From positions 1-44,443 of IMG/VR virus record IMGVR_UViG_3300050821_002947: a stretch of 44,443 nt of DNA. One strand, given 5' to 3'. The notes under the pieces were generated by a model. That model made no database searches, was not told where the DNA came from, and saw only the letters and a program-made list of their open reading frames with translations. Shown one piece after another: positions 7,001-13,203 of the stretch (position 1 is the stretch's first letter; each line of letters starts with the position of its first letter). A program made the position numbers and the translations under genes. The DNA is from a virus.

Positions 7001-7693
7001 TTACTCTTTACCGGAACCGGTTCCCTCTTCGTCACTGGAATTTCCTTCTTCTGAGGGAGAGGACTCCGTACTGGCTCTGCTATCCCAGTCCTCTTCTTCT
7101 GGCCGATATTCATAACCATCCTCCTCTGGATTGTAGAGCAAAACTGGTTGTTCGACGTAGATTGGAACGCGATACTCTCGTAATGGTTCGAGCAACGAAG
7201 CTTGATTGTGTCTCAAAAAGAAACATTTCGGATAGGCAAGCTGTGCTCTCCAGCCGGAATCTCCTCGATAGTAACGGCCCCATCCGTAAATTTGACCGAT
7301 GATATCGTCTTCGTCGTAATACTCTTCGGCTTCGTAACGGTCTCCTGCTGCGTAGATGCCACAAAAGCAACGCTCCGTAGGGATTGCTTCGTGAGCACAC
7401 GTCGAGCATTGCGCTTTTAGTGGAGCAAGGAACGGCCAATCACACCCTCTTGTCATCAGACGATTATTTATGAAAGACCACGACTTCCAACCAATCAAAG
7501 CCTCCATCATATTCGTTTCGTATGGAGGTTCTGGAGGAAGAACTGGTTCTTCGTATTCAATGAAAGACGGACGTGGTCTGGTCGACATCGGAATGTAAAG
7601 TCCTCCGTGAAGAGTAAAATCCGAAGGAATCGGAAGTGTCTTCTCCATTAAAGACAACAGATGCGGAGAAATGTGTGGACCTTTCTTCTTCAA
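7001..7693 (-). CDS. CGIYA-motif conserved phage protein
   Basis: A 230-residue protein. The middle holds a recognisable module: GWKSWSF (69-75), WPFLAPLKAQC (86-96), then C96, C99, H101, C109 and C111 in CFCGIYA. This Trp-rich, Cys/His-rich CGIYA pattern recurs in many phage and actinobacterial accessory proteins of unknown function and probably binds zinc. The C-terminus is very acidic (Glu/Asp/Ser-rich). The stop codon lies immediately before the FtsK-like start with no gap, and the gene overlaps the VWA gene by 4 bases. The role is unknown; the context suggests a partner of the translocase. Confidence 0.65.
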   Translation of the reverse strand: MKKKGPHISPHLLSLMEKTLPIPSDFTLHGGLYIPMSTRPRPSFIEYEEPVLPPEPPYETNMMEALIGWKSWSFINNRLMTRGCDWPFLAPLKAQCSTCAHEAIPTERCFCGIYAAGDRYEAEEYYDEDDIIGQIYGWGRYYRGDSGWRAQLAYPKCFFLRHNQASLLEPLREYRVPIYVEQPVLLYNPEEDGYEYRPEEEDWDSRASTESSPSEEGNSSDEEGTGSGKE

Positions 7694-8463
7694 CGAAGTA
7701 CCTCCTTAGCCCCAATCTGGTCCGCCGACATACGACCGTCGGTGAGCATGGCTCGGTAGCCGGGAGTGAGGTAGGCGAAGGCGCTTGCGAAGGCTTTGAC
7801 ATCCGTAAACTTGAGATAGATGCCACCTGTCTCTTTGGCAATACGCCGAAGTCGTTCCTCGCCCGACGAGCTGTCTCCGATGTGGACACAGTCGATGGGT
7901 ATTTCGGCTTGTTTGTATTTCGACAAAATCGTATCCGCCGGATGTCTTTCAGGAGACTCAACATCGTCAAAGTTATAAACAGCGTCGTACCAGTCGGTAG
8001 CTTCGCCGTCGCTGACGATGATACCGCGTGTCATGGGTATCTTTTCGAGACAACGCTCGACACACGCTTTCATCGGAGTGTTACCGCTTGCGCTCAGGCC
8101 GCTGACGCTTGAGGTAATCATTACCCCAACGCTCGTTAGAGCAAGCTCAAGCTGCGGGGGGAACGTCTCGACCGCGAGCGAGGTGTTGTTAAAATCACAT
8201 CTGTTAACAAAGTTATCAATAGCCTCACGAAGCAGGTCTATCTTCGTTTTGCTCGCGCTTCGGTCTTTGTAATCCGCGACCGAGGCCATCGACGACGAGC
8301 GGTCAAGCATTAAGCAGAGGCGGTTCGGCATCGCCGTAGCGTCGAGCTGTGAGGCTTTCGCTTGGTTTACACGAGCCTGAAATGGAGTGCTCGTTGATTT
8401 GAGCTTGCCTCCGGTGAGGCTTAGTCCTGTGGGGGGACTTGTTGGAACAATTTTATCTGTCAT
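7690..8463 (-). CDS. von Willebrand factor A (VWA) domain protein
   Basis: A 257-residue cytoplasmic VWA protein. The metal-ion-dependent adhesion site is complete: D54-x-S56-x-S58 (LDRSSSM), T129 in SGNTPM, and D152 in IVSDGEATD. VWA proteins act as metal-dependent protein-binding platforms, often with AAA or translocase partners. The first 45 residues are a low-complexity linker. The gene overlaps the CGIYA gene by 4 bases and follows the J-domain gene by 12. No signal peptide or membrane segment. Placement with an FtsK motor and a J-domain protein suggests a complex, which is inference. Confidence 0.9.
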   Translation of the reverse strand: MTDKIVPTSPPTGLSLTGGKLKSTSTPFQARVNQAKASQLDATAMPNRLCLMLDRSSSMASVADYKDRSASKTKIDLLREAIDNFVNRCDFNNTSLAVETFPPQLELALTSVGVMITSSVSGLSASGNTPMKACVERCLEKIPMTRGIIVSDGEATDWYDAVYNFDDVESPERHPADTILSKYKQAEIPIDCVHIGDSSSGEERLRRIAKETGGIYLKFTDVKAFASAFAYLTPGYRAMLTDGRMSADQIGAKEVLR

Positions 8464-8475
8464 AGCGTTTTTCTC

Positions 8476-8958
8476 CTATCTTTTGAAGTATTCCTTTTCG
8501 AGTCTGGCCCACAAATCGTTGAGCTTAGACATCTTCGTTCCGTCGCCTGACTGCTTGTCAGGATGTAGGTCCATCGCTGCTCTGCGATAAGACGCCTTCG
8601 CAGCGTCGTAGCTCAACAACGAAAAGAACGCCAAAAGCGCATCCTCCGTCGTACCACCAGAAGTGTTAAGCATCGCTCCCTGCGACGAGGTACGCTGCTG
8701 AGTGTTTTGTTGAGCTTGCTCGGCTACGGTCTTGCTCGTGAACGATACGGCGTGAATCCCAAATCCAGAAACAAAGAGGCTCCGAAGAGCCTCTCCGTAG
8801 GGTTCCTTGACGTACCACATCTTCGATTGAGGGTCCCAAGAGCGGTCGCCTGATGGGATTAGAGCCTTTAGCGTATCGACGAGCTTTTCGTTAAAAGCCA
8901 TCGACACGACGTAGGCTTGAGCGTTGGTGTCCCAGAAGATACGGGCTTTGATGGCCAT
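8476..8958 (-). CDS. J-domain protein with HARP-like N-terminus
   Basis: A 160-residue protein. The C-terminal 60 residues form a compact J domain with the diagnostic H-P-D at 132-134 (DLHPDKQ) and the preceding helix SYRRAAM; this motif stimulates Hsp70/DnaK ATPases. The N-terminus has DRSWDPQSKMWYVKEP (38-53), a W-x-P-x-x-x-x-W pattern like the small HARP repeat of SMARCAL1-type annealing helicases. A phage J-domain protein could redirect host DnaK. It sits upstream of the VWA gene and 3 bases downstream of a small basic gene. The J-domain call is firm; the HARP resemblance is tentative. Confidence 0.88.
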   Translation of the reverse strand: MAIKARIFWDTNAQAYVVSMAFNEKLVDTLKALIPSGDRSWDPQSKMWYVKEPYGEALRSLFVSGFGIHAVSFTSKTVAEQAQQNTQQRTSSQGAMLNTSGGTTEDALLAFFSLLSYDAAKASYRRAAMDLHPDKQSGDGTKMSKLNDLWARLEKEYFKR

Positions 8959-8961
8959 CGC

Positions 8962-9186
8962 TCAGAACCTGAAGACATCGGCAAGGTCATGAAGCTTGGT
9001 TTGAAGCTCCTCGTGGAATCGGAATAGCTCGTTCGACAGACGCATGAACGGGCTTTGCGGTCTTGGAGCGACGAGGTTGTCCGGCTCCATCGAAGGAACT
9101 GGATTCCTCTCCGCAGCTTTCTTTGCTTCTCGTTTTGCTTCAAAGATACGACGACGTTCTTTCGACCACTTTTTTGTTTTTGGCAT
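8962..9186 (-). CDS. Hypothetical basic protein (74 aa)
   Basis: Begins MPKTKKWSKERRRIFEAKRE, a strongly basic helix, and ends with a helical acidic/aromatic segment (RLSNELFRFHEELQTKLHDL). The start at 9186 is fixed by AAGGAGG 6 bases upstream; a longer reading would extend through the structured RNA. It is the first gene of the FtsK/VWA/J-domain operon. The basic N-terminus could touch nucleic acid; no family recognised. Confidence 0.7.
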   Translation of the reverse strand: MPKTKKWSKERRRIFEAKREAKKAAERNPVPSMEPDNLVAPRPQSPFMRLSNELFRFHEELQTKLHDLADVFRF

Positions 9187-9198
9187 TTTCTGCCTCCT

Positions 9199-9291
9199 TA
9201 TAGCTACACTCTGCTTCGCAAAAGCTGTTAGACCAAGGTCGTTGAGAAGGTCTGTACAACGACGAAGTCGCAAAGCCAGAGCGTAGCTATA
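9199..9291 (-). ncRNA. Structured leader abutting a ribosome site
   Basis: A 15-bp inverted repeat, with one G-T wobble, closes this segment (9199-9213 with 9277-9291). Inside, CTTCG/CGAAG, AGACC/GGTCT and CGTTG/CAACG complements occur, allowing a branched or pseudoknotted fold. The 3' arm ends where the AAGGAGG of the next gene begins (9193-9199), so folding could affect translation of the operon. It also lies directly after an intrinsic terminator. The fold is deduced by eye. Confidence 0.5.
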
Positions 9292-9302
9292 AAAAGACAG
9301 AT

Positions 9303-9333
9303 AAAAAGTGGGTGTGACGCAATTCACACCCAC
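9303..9333 (-). terminator. Intrinsic terminator, leftward
   Basis: On the leftward strand a perfect 9-bp stem GTGGGTGTG/CACACCCAC (9325-9333 with 9308-9316) with an 8-base loop is followed by TTTTTAT. It lies about 65 bases after the stop of the 9400-9945 gene and before the FtsK/VWA/J-domain operon. Confidence 0.9.
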
Positions 9334-9399
9334 AAGGCGCTACGGAGTAACGACGGACGCTATGACCGCCGATTGCGTTGCACGACGTCGGGAGGAGTG

Positions 9400-9945
9400 T
9401 TAAGCCGACGCCGAAGCCGTTGCGCTTGCAGCAGAGATAGACGCCAACGCAGCCCGAAGCTGTTCGGCTGTCACCGTCATACCCTGCTTCGACAGTTCCT
9501 TGAGGAACTTGTCTTCCACCGTCATCTTCGAGCGCTCGCTCTTCTGCGCGACTGCGTGAGCAAGGTCGATTGCGCCTTCCTGAGCGCTGAAGGCACTGTC
9601 GCGAATGGTGTCTGCGAATTCGTTGTGCTGCTTGAGAATCGCAGCCGTGTTGTTGTAGGTATCAAGGAACAACGTCACATCGATGTTGTTGTCCTTGATG
9701 TAGTCGTCGATCGGGCTGACGTCCACGGCGACTCCGCTAAGCCGCAAGGCTTCGCCAACCGTCTCCGCAACGCTGTACTGCGCGCTTTGGCTGACGATTA
9801 GCTCAGGGAGTGCTTCTTTGGCGTCGGTCGCCTTTTTGAGCGCTTTGTTGAACGCATCCTCGGACGTGATGTACGTCTTGAGGTTGCTGTCCTTGTCACG
9901 CTCGTTTTCGTGATAATGAACCTTTGTTGCAAGAAACGTCTTCAT
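9400..9945 (-). CDS. Hypothetical protein (181 aa)
   Basis: Soluble, mostly helical protein with an Ala/Ser-rich C-terminus (SISAASATASASA). Begins MKTFLATKVHYHENERDKDS after a TC-rich leader with AAGGAG. It stands alone between its own promoter (10050-10079) and an intrinsic terminator (9303-9333), so it is probably an independently and strongly expressed early gene. No enzyme motif or family is recognised. The helical middle could be an oligomerisation region. Confidence 0.75.
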   Translation of the reverse strand: MKTFLATKVHYHENERDKDSNLKTYITSEDAFNKALKKATDAKEALPELIVSQSAQYSVAETVGEALRLSGVAVDVSPIDDYIKDNNIDVTLFLDTYNNTAAILKQHNEFADTIRDSAFSAQEGAIDLAHAVAQKSERSKMTVEDKFLKELSKQGMTVTAEQLRAALASISAASATASASA

Positions 9946-10000
9946 ACTATGTATTCTCCTTTTGAGTTTAACTGACTGAACCTGGGGTTTGTGATGCCTC

Positions 10001-10018
10001 TGTTACTACTGTTAACAG
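10001..10018. repeat. TGTTAC-N4-GTTAACA operator-like motif
   Basis: TGTTACTACTGTTAACAG lies between the promoter at 10050-10079 and the 9400-9945 gene. CTACTGTTAACAGTAG within it is a perfect 16-base palindrome. Similar copies recur in the genome at 4969, 8202, 13016, 20758, 26218, 32313 and 41614. Confidence 0.55.
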
Positions 10019-10049
10019 TAGCTTCACAGAAGCTTTTCGGTACATTGTT

Positions 10050-10079
10050 AGGGTACCAAAACTTGTTGGTCGGAGTCAA
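10050..10079 (-). promoter_or_regulatory. Sigma70-like promoter, leftward
   Basis: On the leftward strand TTGACT (10074-10079) and TACCCT (10050-10055) are separated by 18 bases. The expected start is at about 10043, giving a 5' leader of roughly 100 bases before the 9400-9945 gene. The leader contains the palindromic motif at 10001-10018. Confidence 0.6.
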
Positions 10080-10093
10080 GCCGTAAGGTATTG

Positions 10094-10146
10094 GCTTGCA
10101 ACGACTTACGTAGGTACGAAAGTACGGCGAAACCTACGGTGCAAGC
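10094..10146 (-). other. Nested hairpin in 301-base gene gap
   Basis: The gap 9946-10246 has no gene. Upstream of the promoter it contains a nested inverted repeat: GCTTGCA/TGCAAGC (10094-10100 with 10140-10146) around CGTAGG/CCTACG (10109-10114 with 10133-10138) and GTAC-GAAA-GTAC. No U-tract follows on the leftward strand, so it is not a simple terminator. It may be a processing site, an operator or a small RNA. Confidence 0.4.
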
Positions 10147-10246
10147 GCTATCAGTACAATGTAGAAGCATATCGTACCGACAAAGCAAAGCAGAAAGACA
10201 CCTGCTTGCAGAGCGTAGTATTGACTGTTCGTTAGAGGTATCTTCG

Positions 10247-10396
10247 TCACCGAAGTCTCTTCTGTCGACGCATTGCACGCTTCGCTTCGGCTTTTTCGAT
10301 GACTTGTTGTTGCTGTGTCGTCGAAAGCCCTTGATATGGAGGCGAAGGTGGTCCCTTCCTTGGATGTGCTGCTCTAACACCAAAAGGTCTGCTCAT
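10247..10396 (-). CDS. Small basic Gln/Arg-rich protein (49 aa)
   Basis: Short gene found by reading the gap. It begins MSRPFGVRAAHPRKGPPSPP and ends with a basic helix containing VIEKAEAKRAMRRQKRLR. An AAGGAG site lies 7 bases upstream and an ATGA overlap couples it to the preceding 101-residue gene, both supporting the start. Pro-rich then helical; possibly nucleic acid-binding. Longer readings on either strand across this area lack ribosome sites and are not supported. Confidence 0.65.
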   Translation of the reverse strand: MSRPFGVRAAHPRKGPPSPPYQGLSTTQQQQVIEKAEAKRAMRRQKRLR

Positions 10397-10698
10397 TGAC
10401 GACTCCTTATCCACTCAATCCACTGTCCTCTCGAAACCGATAGGACTGATGGTGTTTCGACTGCTACTTCCTTACGAACATACCATGGTTGTAAATTCGT
10501 TTGTTCGATAGCAAAGAAAAGAGCTTCTTGACTCGTCTTAGCGTCGCGCATATCGACCATACATTCAAACGCACCGCTTACGATATGCCAATGAGTAAGG
10601 CGTTCGTCGTAAGACCGTACGACAATCGGCTTCGCCTCTGGCATCGTCACGCCGAGACGTTGCAAGGCAGCGAGTAGGTCTGGAGAGATGTCGGTCAT
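10393..10698 (-). CDS. Hypothetical protein (101 aa)
   Basis: Small soluble alpha/beta-type protein: an N-terminal helix (DLLAALQRLGV), strand-like ITHWHIV/FECMVDM segments and a C-terminal RGQWIEWIRSRQ. The start codon shares a base with the stop of the 54-residue gene upstream (TAATG) and its stop overlaps the next start (ATGA), so it is part of a coupled series. No family recognised. Confidence 0.7.
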   Translation of the reverse strand: MTDISPDLLAALQRLGVTMPEAKPIVVRSYDERLTHWHIVSGAFECMVDMRDAKTSQEALFFAIEQTNLQPWYVRKEVAVETPSVLSVSRGQWIEWIRSRQ

Positions 10699-10862
10699 TA
10701 GAAGAGAAACCTCATGATTTCGTTGTAGGCATGATTGATGATGCGCTGAAGCTTTTGATACTCCTCTGTGTTTAGTTCACGTCGTTTCATGAATCCGTCC
10801 ATGATGACGATAAAGTCCCACTCCATACAGAAACAGGCAAATCTTTCTTTTATAAGTGTCAT
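10698..10862 (-). CDS. Hypothetical small protein (54 aa)
   Basis: Short gene found by reading the gap. It begins MTLIKERFACFCMEWDFIVI and continues with a charged helical region (KRRELNTEEYQKLQRIINHA). It overlaps the upstream zinc-ribbon gene by ATGA and the downstream gene by TAATG, which is strong support for translation. Two adjacent cysteines (FACFC) are near the N-terminus. No family recognised. Confidence 0.65.
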   Translation of the reverse strand: MTLIKERFACFCMEWDFIVIMDGFMKRRELNTEEYQKLQRIINHAYNEIMRFLF

Positions 10863-11416
10863 GCTCGGCTCGCTTTAATCCAATCTTGCTCAAATTGTTT
10901 GATGCCATCTTCGACGAACTTCTCGATAGGACCGGGATGGTCGTTACGTTGACCAGCATTGAAAGCGAGAAGATGATGAAGATGCATTCGTTTTAGCTCA
11001 GTGACCATGTTGCTACGTTCATCTTCCGACAACGTCGGTGTTGGTGTTTTAATCTCTTCGAGAGGTGTTCCAGAGCGAAGTGCTTTGAGCACTGCTTCAG
11101 CCGCTACTTTCTCGGTAGGAGTAAACTCTGTTTTGCCTGCTTCATCAAGAGCTTTTGCTTTTTGCTTCGCAAGCTTTTCTCCGATAGGAGGAGCTTCGCA
11201 GAACTCTCGTTCCTCTTCGATGTATTCGTGAGCACACGTCATACAGCAATACTCCGCCTTAACGAACTTGTCAGTACCATCGAGCATTCGATGCATTCGA
11301 TTCTTGCGTGCGTAGCGACGTGTCGAGCCACAGACGGGACAGTGGACGATAGAAGCTCGTCGTCCACACTGACACTCGTCACCTTTAATACCGACGTTGT
11401 AATGAGGTACTCGCAT
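10859..11416 (-). CDS. Zinc-ribbon protein (185 aa)
   Basis: The N-terminal 65 residues carry zinc-binding pairs: C15-x-C17, C26-x2-C29, and C57/C58 with C61 and H63 (YCCMTCAHEY). The middle is a helical linker with a Pro/Thr stretch, and the C-terminus is helical with a histidine cluster (KRMHLHHLLAF). A probable DNA- or RNA-binding or adaptor protein; no catalytic motif. It is the first gene after the strong promoter at 11445-11473, with GGAGA upstream of the ATG. It may be one of the first products made after infection. Confidence 0.65.
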   Translation of the reverse strand: MRVPHYNVGIKGDECQCGRRASIVHCPVCGSTRRYARKNRMHRMLDGTDKFVKAEYCCMTCAHEYIEEEREFCEAPPIGEKLAKQKAKALDEAGKTEFTPTEKVAAEAVLKALRSGTPLEEIKTPTPTLSEDERSNMVTELKRMHLHHLLAFNAGQRNDHPGPIEKFVEDGIKQFEQDWIKASRA

Positions 11417-11431
11417 TCGGTCTCCTTGACA

Positions 11432-11454
11432 ATGCTACGCAAAAAGTGTAGCAT
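11432..11454 (-). promoter_or_regulatory. Palindrome overlapping a -10 element
   Basis: ATGCTACGC and GTGTAGCAT form a 9-bp inverted repeat (one G-T pair) around AAAAA. It covers the -10 hexamer at 11445-11450 and the expected start point, so it is well placed to be an operator, or a start-proximal hairpin. Confidence 0.5.
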
Positions 11455-11473
11455 AAACCTTTGCGCTTGTCAA
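11445..11473 (-). promoter_or_regulatory. Strong sigma70-like promoter, leftward
   Basis: On the leftward strand a consensus -35 TTGACA (11468-11473) and a -10 TACACT (11445-11450) are separated by 17 bases. The expected start is at about 11438, some 22 bases before the zinc-ribbon gene. Confidence 0.8.
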
Positions 11474-11527
11474 GCACTATAAACCTTTTGTTATCAATAG
11501 GTTGTAAAAACTACACACCGCTACGAC

Positions 11528-11645
11528 TCAACCCACTACTCTCACTCCATCTTGCGACGCTGCGCGTTCTGAGCGAGCTACGCCGCTTCGCCAGAGCTCT
11601 AGAACGTTGCTATGGAGTGAGAGTACTGAGTTGAACTCAGTACTC
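11528..11645 (-). ncRNA. Structured segment with two competing stems
   Basis: Two long arms, 11528-11550 and 11612-11634, are complementary over about 22 bases with two mismatches. The second arm also lies in a perfect 12-bp inverted repeat with a one-base centre (11621-11645). The same strand can therefore pair in two mutually exclusive ways. The interior has further stems (CGTTCT/AGAACG, GCGA/TCGC). It follows the 11637-11843 gene, overlapping its last codons, and precedes the promoter at 11445-11473. It may act as a switchable terminator or an RNA processing element. Confidence 0.5.
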
Positions 11646-11843
11646 CTCTTCGGAGAAGAGCTTCGTCCAACACTCTTCGCACATGCCACTGATGTAGTAC
11701 TCACGACGACCTGCATCAGTGACACAACGCGATAGTGCATTCGGTTTTTTACAATCGACGCAGATACCTTGCTCGATAGCTTCGGCCTTTGTTAAGCCGT
11801 GAGCCTCTCGCGAGATAGCGTCTTGGAAATCCCGTAAGGTCAT
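11637..11843 (-). CDS. Small zinc-finger phage protein (68 aa)
   Basis: An N-terminal helical part is followed by a metal-binding core: C28-V-D-C31, C40, and C55-E-E-C58 (GMCEECW). Small proteins with this ICVDCKKP...MCEECW pattern are common in phages and probably fold around one zinc ion; their function is unknown. The start at 11843 lies 4 bases downstream of the upstream gene's stop. Its final codons lie in the long palindrome at 11621-11645. Confidence 0.7.
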   Translation of the reverse strand: MTLRDFQDAISREAHGLTKAEAIEQGICVDCKKPNALSRCVTDAGRREYYISGMCEECWTKLFSEEEY

Positions 11844-11847
11844 GGAT

Positions 11848-12168
11848 TCACTCTCCTAATTGAGATAACAAATCCTTGATACGCTGCATCGCAGCGACGC
11901 GATATGCTTTGCAGTCTTCGTCATTGCGTTCGCATTCGACGCATGGAGTGTGGAGTGCACGACCATGCGCGCAGCTTCGCTCTCCATGCTCATGATGCGA
12001 AAGCTTCTCTTGTGCGATTGCATCCAAGAGAGAGACTCTCGGAGGCTCGACTATCAAGCGAGACCGACAAGACAATTGGTCATATTCATGCATCTCTCGT
12101 CGCACTAAGGCGATAGCCGCACGCTGAATAGGCGAACGCACGACCTTACGGTCGCGTCCATCCGACAT
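11848..12168 (-). CDS. Hypothetical Cys/His-containing protein (106 aa)
   Basis: Begins MSDGRDRKVVRSPIQRAAIA and contains a likely metal-binding stretch in the middle (HHEHGERSCAHGRALHTPCVECE), with two histidines near HEHG and cysteines in SCAHG and PCVEC. The start at 12168 has AAGGAGG 5 bases upstream. That ribosome site directly follows the end of the long inverted repeat at 12187-12324. The C-terminus is helical (YRVAAMQRIKDLLSQL). No known family. Confidence 0.65.
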   Translation of the reverse strand: MSDGRDRKVVRSPIQRAAIALVRREMHEYDQLSCRSRLIVEPPRVSLLDAIAQEKLSHHEHGERSCAHGRALHTPCVECERNDEDCKAYRVAAMQRIKDLLSQLGE

Positions 12169-12186
12169 AGACACCTCCTTGCACAA

Positions 12187-12324
12187 GTGTATAAAATTAC
12201 TTACGAACTACGGTTGCGAAGTCCCACAGTCTATTCTATCTGTGTAAAAAAAAATATATATACACAATTGAAGATGGGACTCAGCCCGACTTCAAGACCG
12301 TATTTCATAAGTAATTTTACACAC
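12187..12324 (-). repeat. Long imperfect inverted repeat, AT-rich centre
   Basis: The arms 12187-12225 and 12276-12324 pair over roughly 30 positions with a few mismatches and wobbles; the outer GTGT-TAAAATTACTTA blocks match almost perfectly. The centre holds a run of nine A residues and ATATATATACACA, itself flanked by TGTGTA/TACACA. The 3' arm on the leftward strand ends about 6 bases before the ribosome site of the 12168 gene. It is either a structured leader RNA or, given its AT-rich centre, an origin-like cruciform. The segment 12325-12386 holds only a weak hairpin. Confidence 0.55.
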
Positions 12325-12386
12325 GTTTGTTTGTCGTGTCAGCATCGCGCCATCTGCGAGACACGCTGTCGCGTGTTCGCTTTGTG

Positions 12387-12770
12387 TCATGAAGCTTTCG
12401 CAGTCGTGCCGTTCGGCTTCGCCTTTGCAGCGGCTTCCGCCTCGGCGCGTTGCTTCGCGAGCATGTCGAGCAATAGCTTCTTTGCGTCGGCAGGCGACAG
12501 GTTGAACTCTTTCAAGAGCGAACCTGATGCCTTGTCGACCGCGACCTTGCGTGCAGTCTTCACTTGGCGGGTTATCTCAGCGATACCACGTGTGATGATT
12601 TCGTCGAGACACCAGTCAAGCGAGTGATCTTCGAAGTAGTCCTTTCTGTAGGTCGTAACGAAGTTATAGATACGATTCGTCGGAACCTTCAGGTCTGGCA
12701 CTTCTACAATCGTGCCTGCATTTGTCGCTACTGCTGACAAACCTGCAACTACTTGACCATTAGATGACAT
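12387..12770 (-). CDS. Hypothetical protein (127 aa)
   Basis: Soluble protein. The N-terminal half has VVAGLSAVATNAGTIVEVPD and a Tyr/Phe-rich stretch (YNFVTTYRKDYFEDHSLDW). The C-terminal half is an Ala/Lys-rich helix (LLLDMLAKQRAEAEAAAKAK), like the tails of small DNA-binding or architectural proteins. It begins 8 bases inside the end of the upstream gene, with GGAGAAACG upstream. No family recognised. Confidence 0.65.
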   Translation of the reverse strand: MSSNGQVVAGLSAVATNAGTIVEVPDLKVPTNRIYNFVTTYRKDYFEDHSLDWCLDEIITRGIAEITRQVKTARKVAVDKASGSLLKEFNLSPADAKKLLLDMLAKQRAEAEAAAKAKPNGTTAKAS

Positions 12771-12996
12771 AGCGTTTCTCCTCTGAGCTTACTTCATACA
12801 ACGAAGTATGTCTCGCAGAGAGCGCGATGTGTTGTATGTACTGTCGTCGGTACGTAGCATCGGTGCGACGCCACGCTATACCGTAGTACTCATATATAGT
12901 GTTCGCTGTAACACGGAGTATCTTGCCGACCACCCAGGGCTCAAAATAAGTTCGGTGACGAGGAGGAGTATTACCATCGCAAAAAATTTTTTCCAT
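12760..12996 (-). CDS. HTH-like small protein (78 aa)
   Basis: Begins MEKIFCDGNTPPRHRTYFEP. The segment VVGKILRVTANTIYEYYGIA resembles the helix-turn-helix of MerR/excisionase-type regulators, and a basic helix follows (WRRTDATYRRQYIQH). If correct it binds DNA and could control early genes. The ATG at 12996 has only a weak GTGGAA ribosome site; a TTG at 13032 would add 12 residues. It is the first leftward gene next to the divergent control region. The HTH call is tentative. Confidence 0.5.
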   Translation of the reverse strand: MEKIFCDGNTPPRHRTYFEPWVVGKILRVTANTIYEYYGIAWRRTDATYRRQYIQHIALSARHTSLYEVSSEEKRYVI

Positions 12997-13015
12997 TTCC
13001 ACGCAACTCGTCTCT

Positions 13016-13033
13016 ATTAACAAAGGTAACAAT
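13016..13033. repeat. GTTAAC-type motif in divergent control region
   Basis: ATTAACAAAGGTAACAAT just upstream of the first leftward gene matches the dispersed motif (two GTTAAC-like halves, spacer of three). It lies in the 12997-13203 control region between the leftward and rightward blocks. That region also holds AT-rich sequence (13060-13110) in which no convincing leftward promoter could be fixed, although a TATACT is present. Confidence 0.45.
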
Positions 13034-13129
13034 AGCTTCGCTTTGTGTTACTCACGAGTCGCGATGAATTGAGTATATCGACTTATTAACATTTATCGTA
13101 AGTTGTGTGTTTGCAATTACATCCAGCCC

Positions 13130-13158
13130 TTGACACCCACGCCTGTTTGTGGTACGAT
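13130..13158 (+). promoter_or_regulatory. Strong rightward promoter for the virion block
   Basis: TTGACA (13130-13135), a 17-base spacer and TACGAT (13153-13158) give a strong sigma70-type promoter. The expected start is at about 13165, leaving a leader of about 40 bases with GGAGG before the first rightward gene. It is the only clear rightward promoter seen ahead of the packaging and virion genes. Confidence 0.8.
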
Positions 13159-13203
13159 GTGCCTAGCCTGTAGCAGAGGTGTATCAAAGCATCGGAGGTC
13201 GAT

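Noticed and set aside
10048-10399. Open frames of about 100 residues on both strands
   Set aside because: They cross the 10050-10079 promoter and hairpin and lack ribosome sites, whereas the 49-residue gene at 10247-10396 has an AAGGAG and ATGA coupling.
12340-12386. Hairpin after the 12387 gene as an intrinsic terminator
   Set aside because: A GCGA-ACACG type stem is possible but interrupted and not followed by a T run on the leftward strand.
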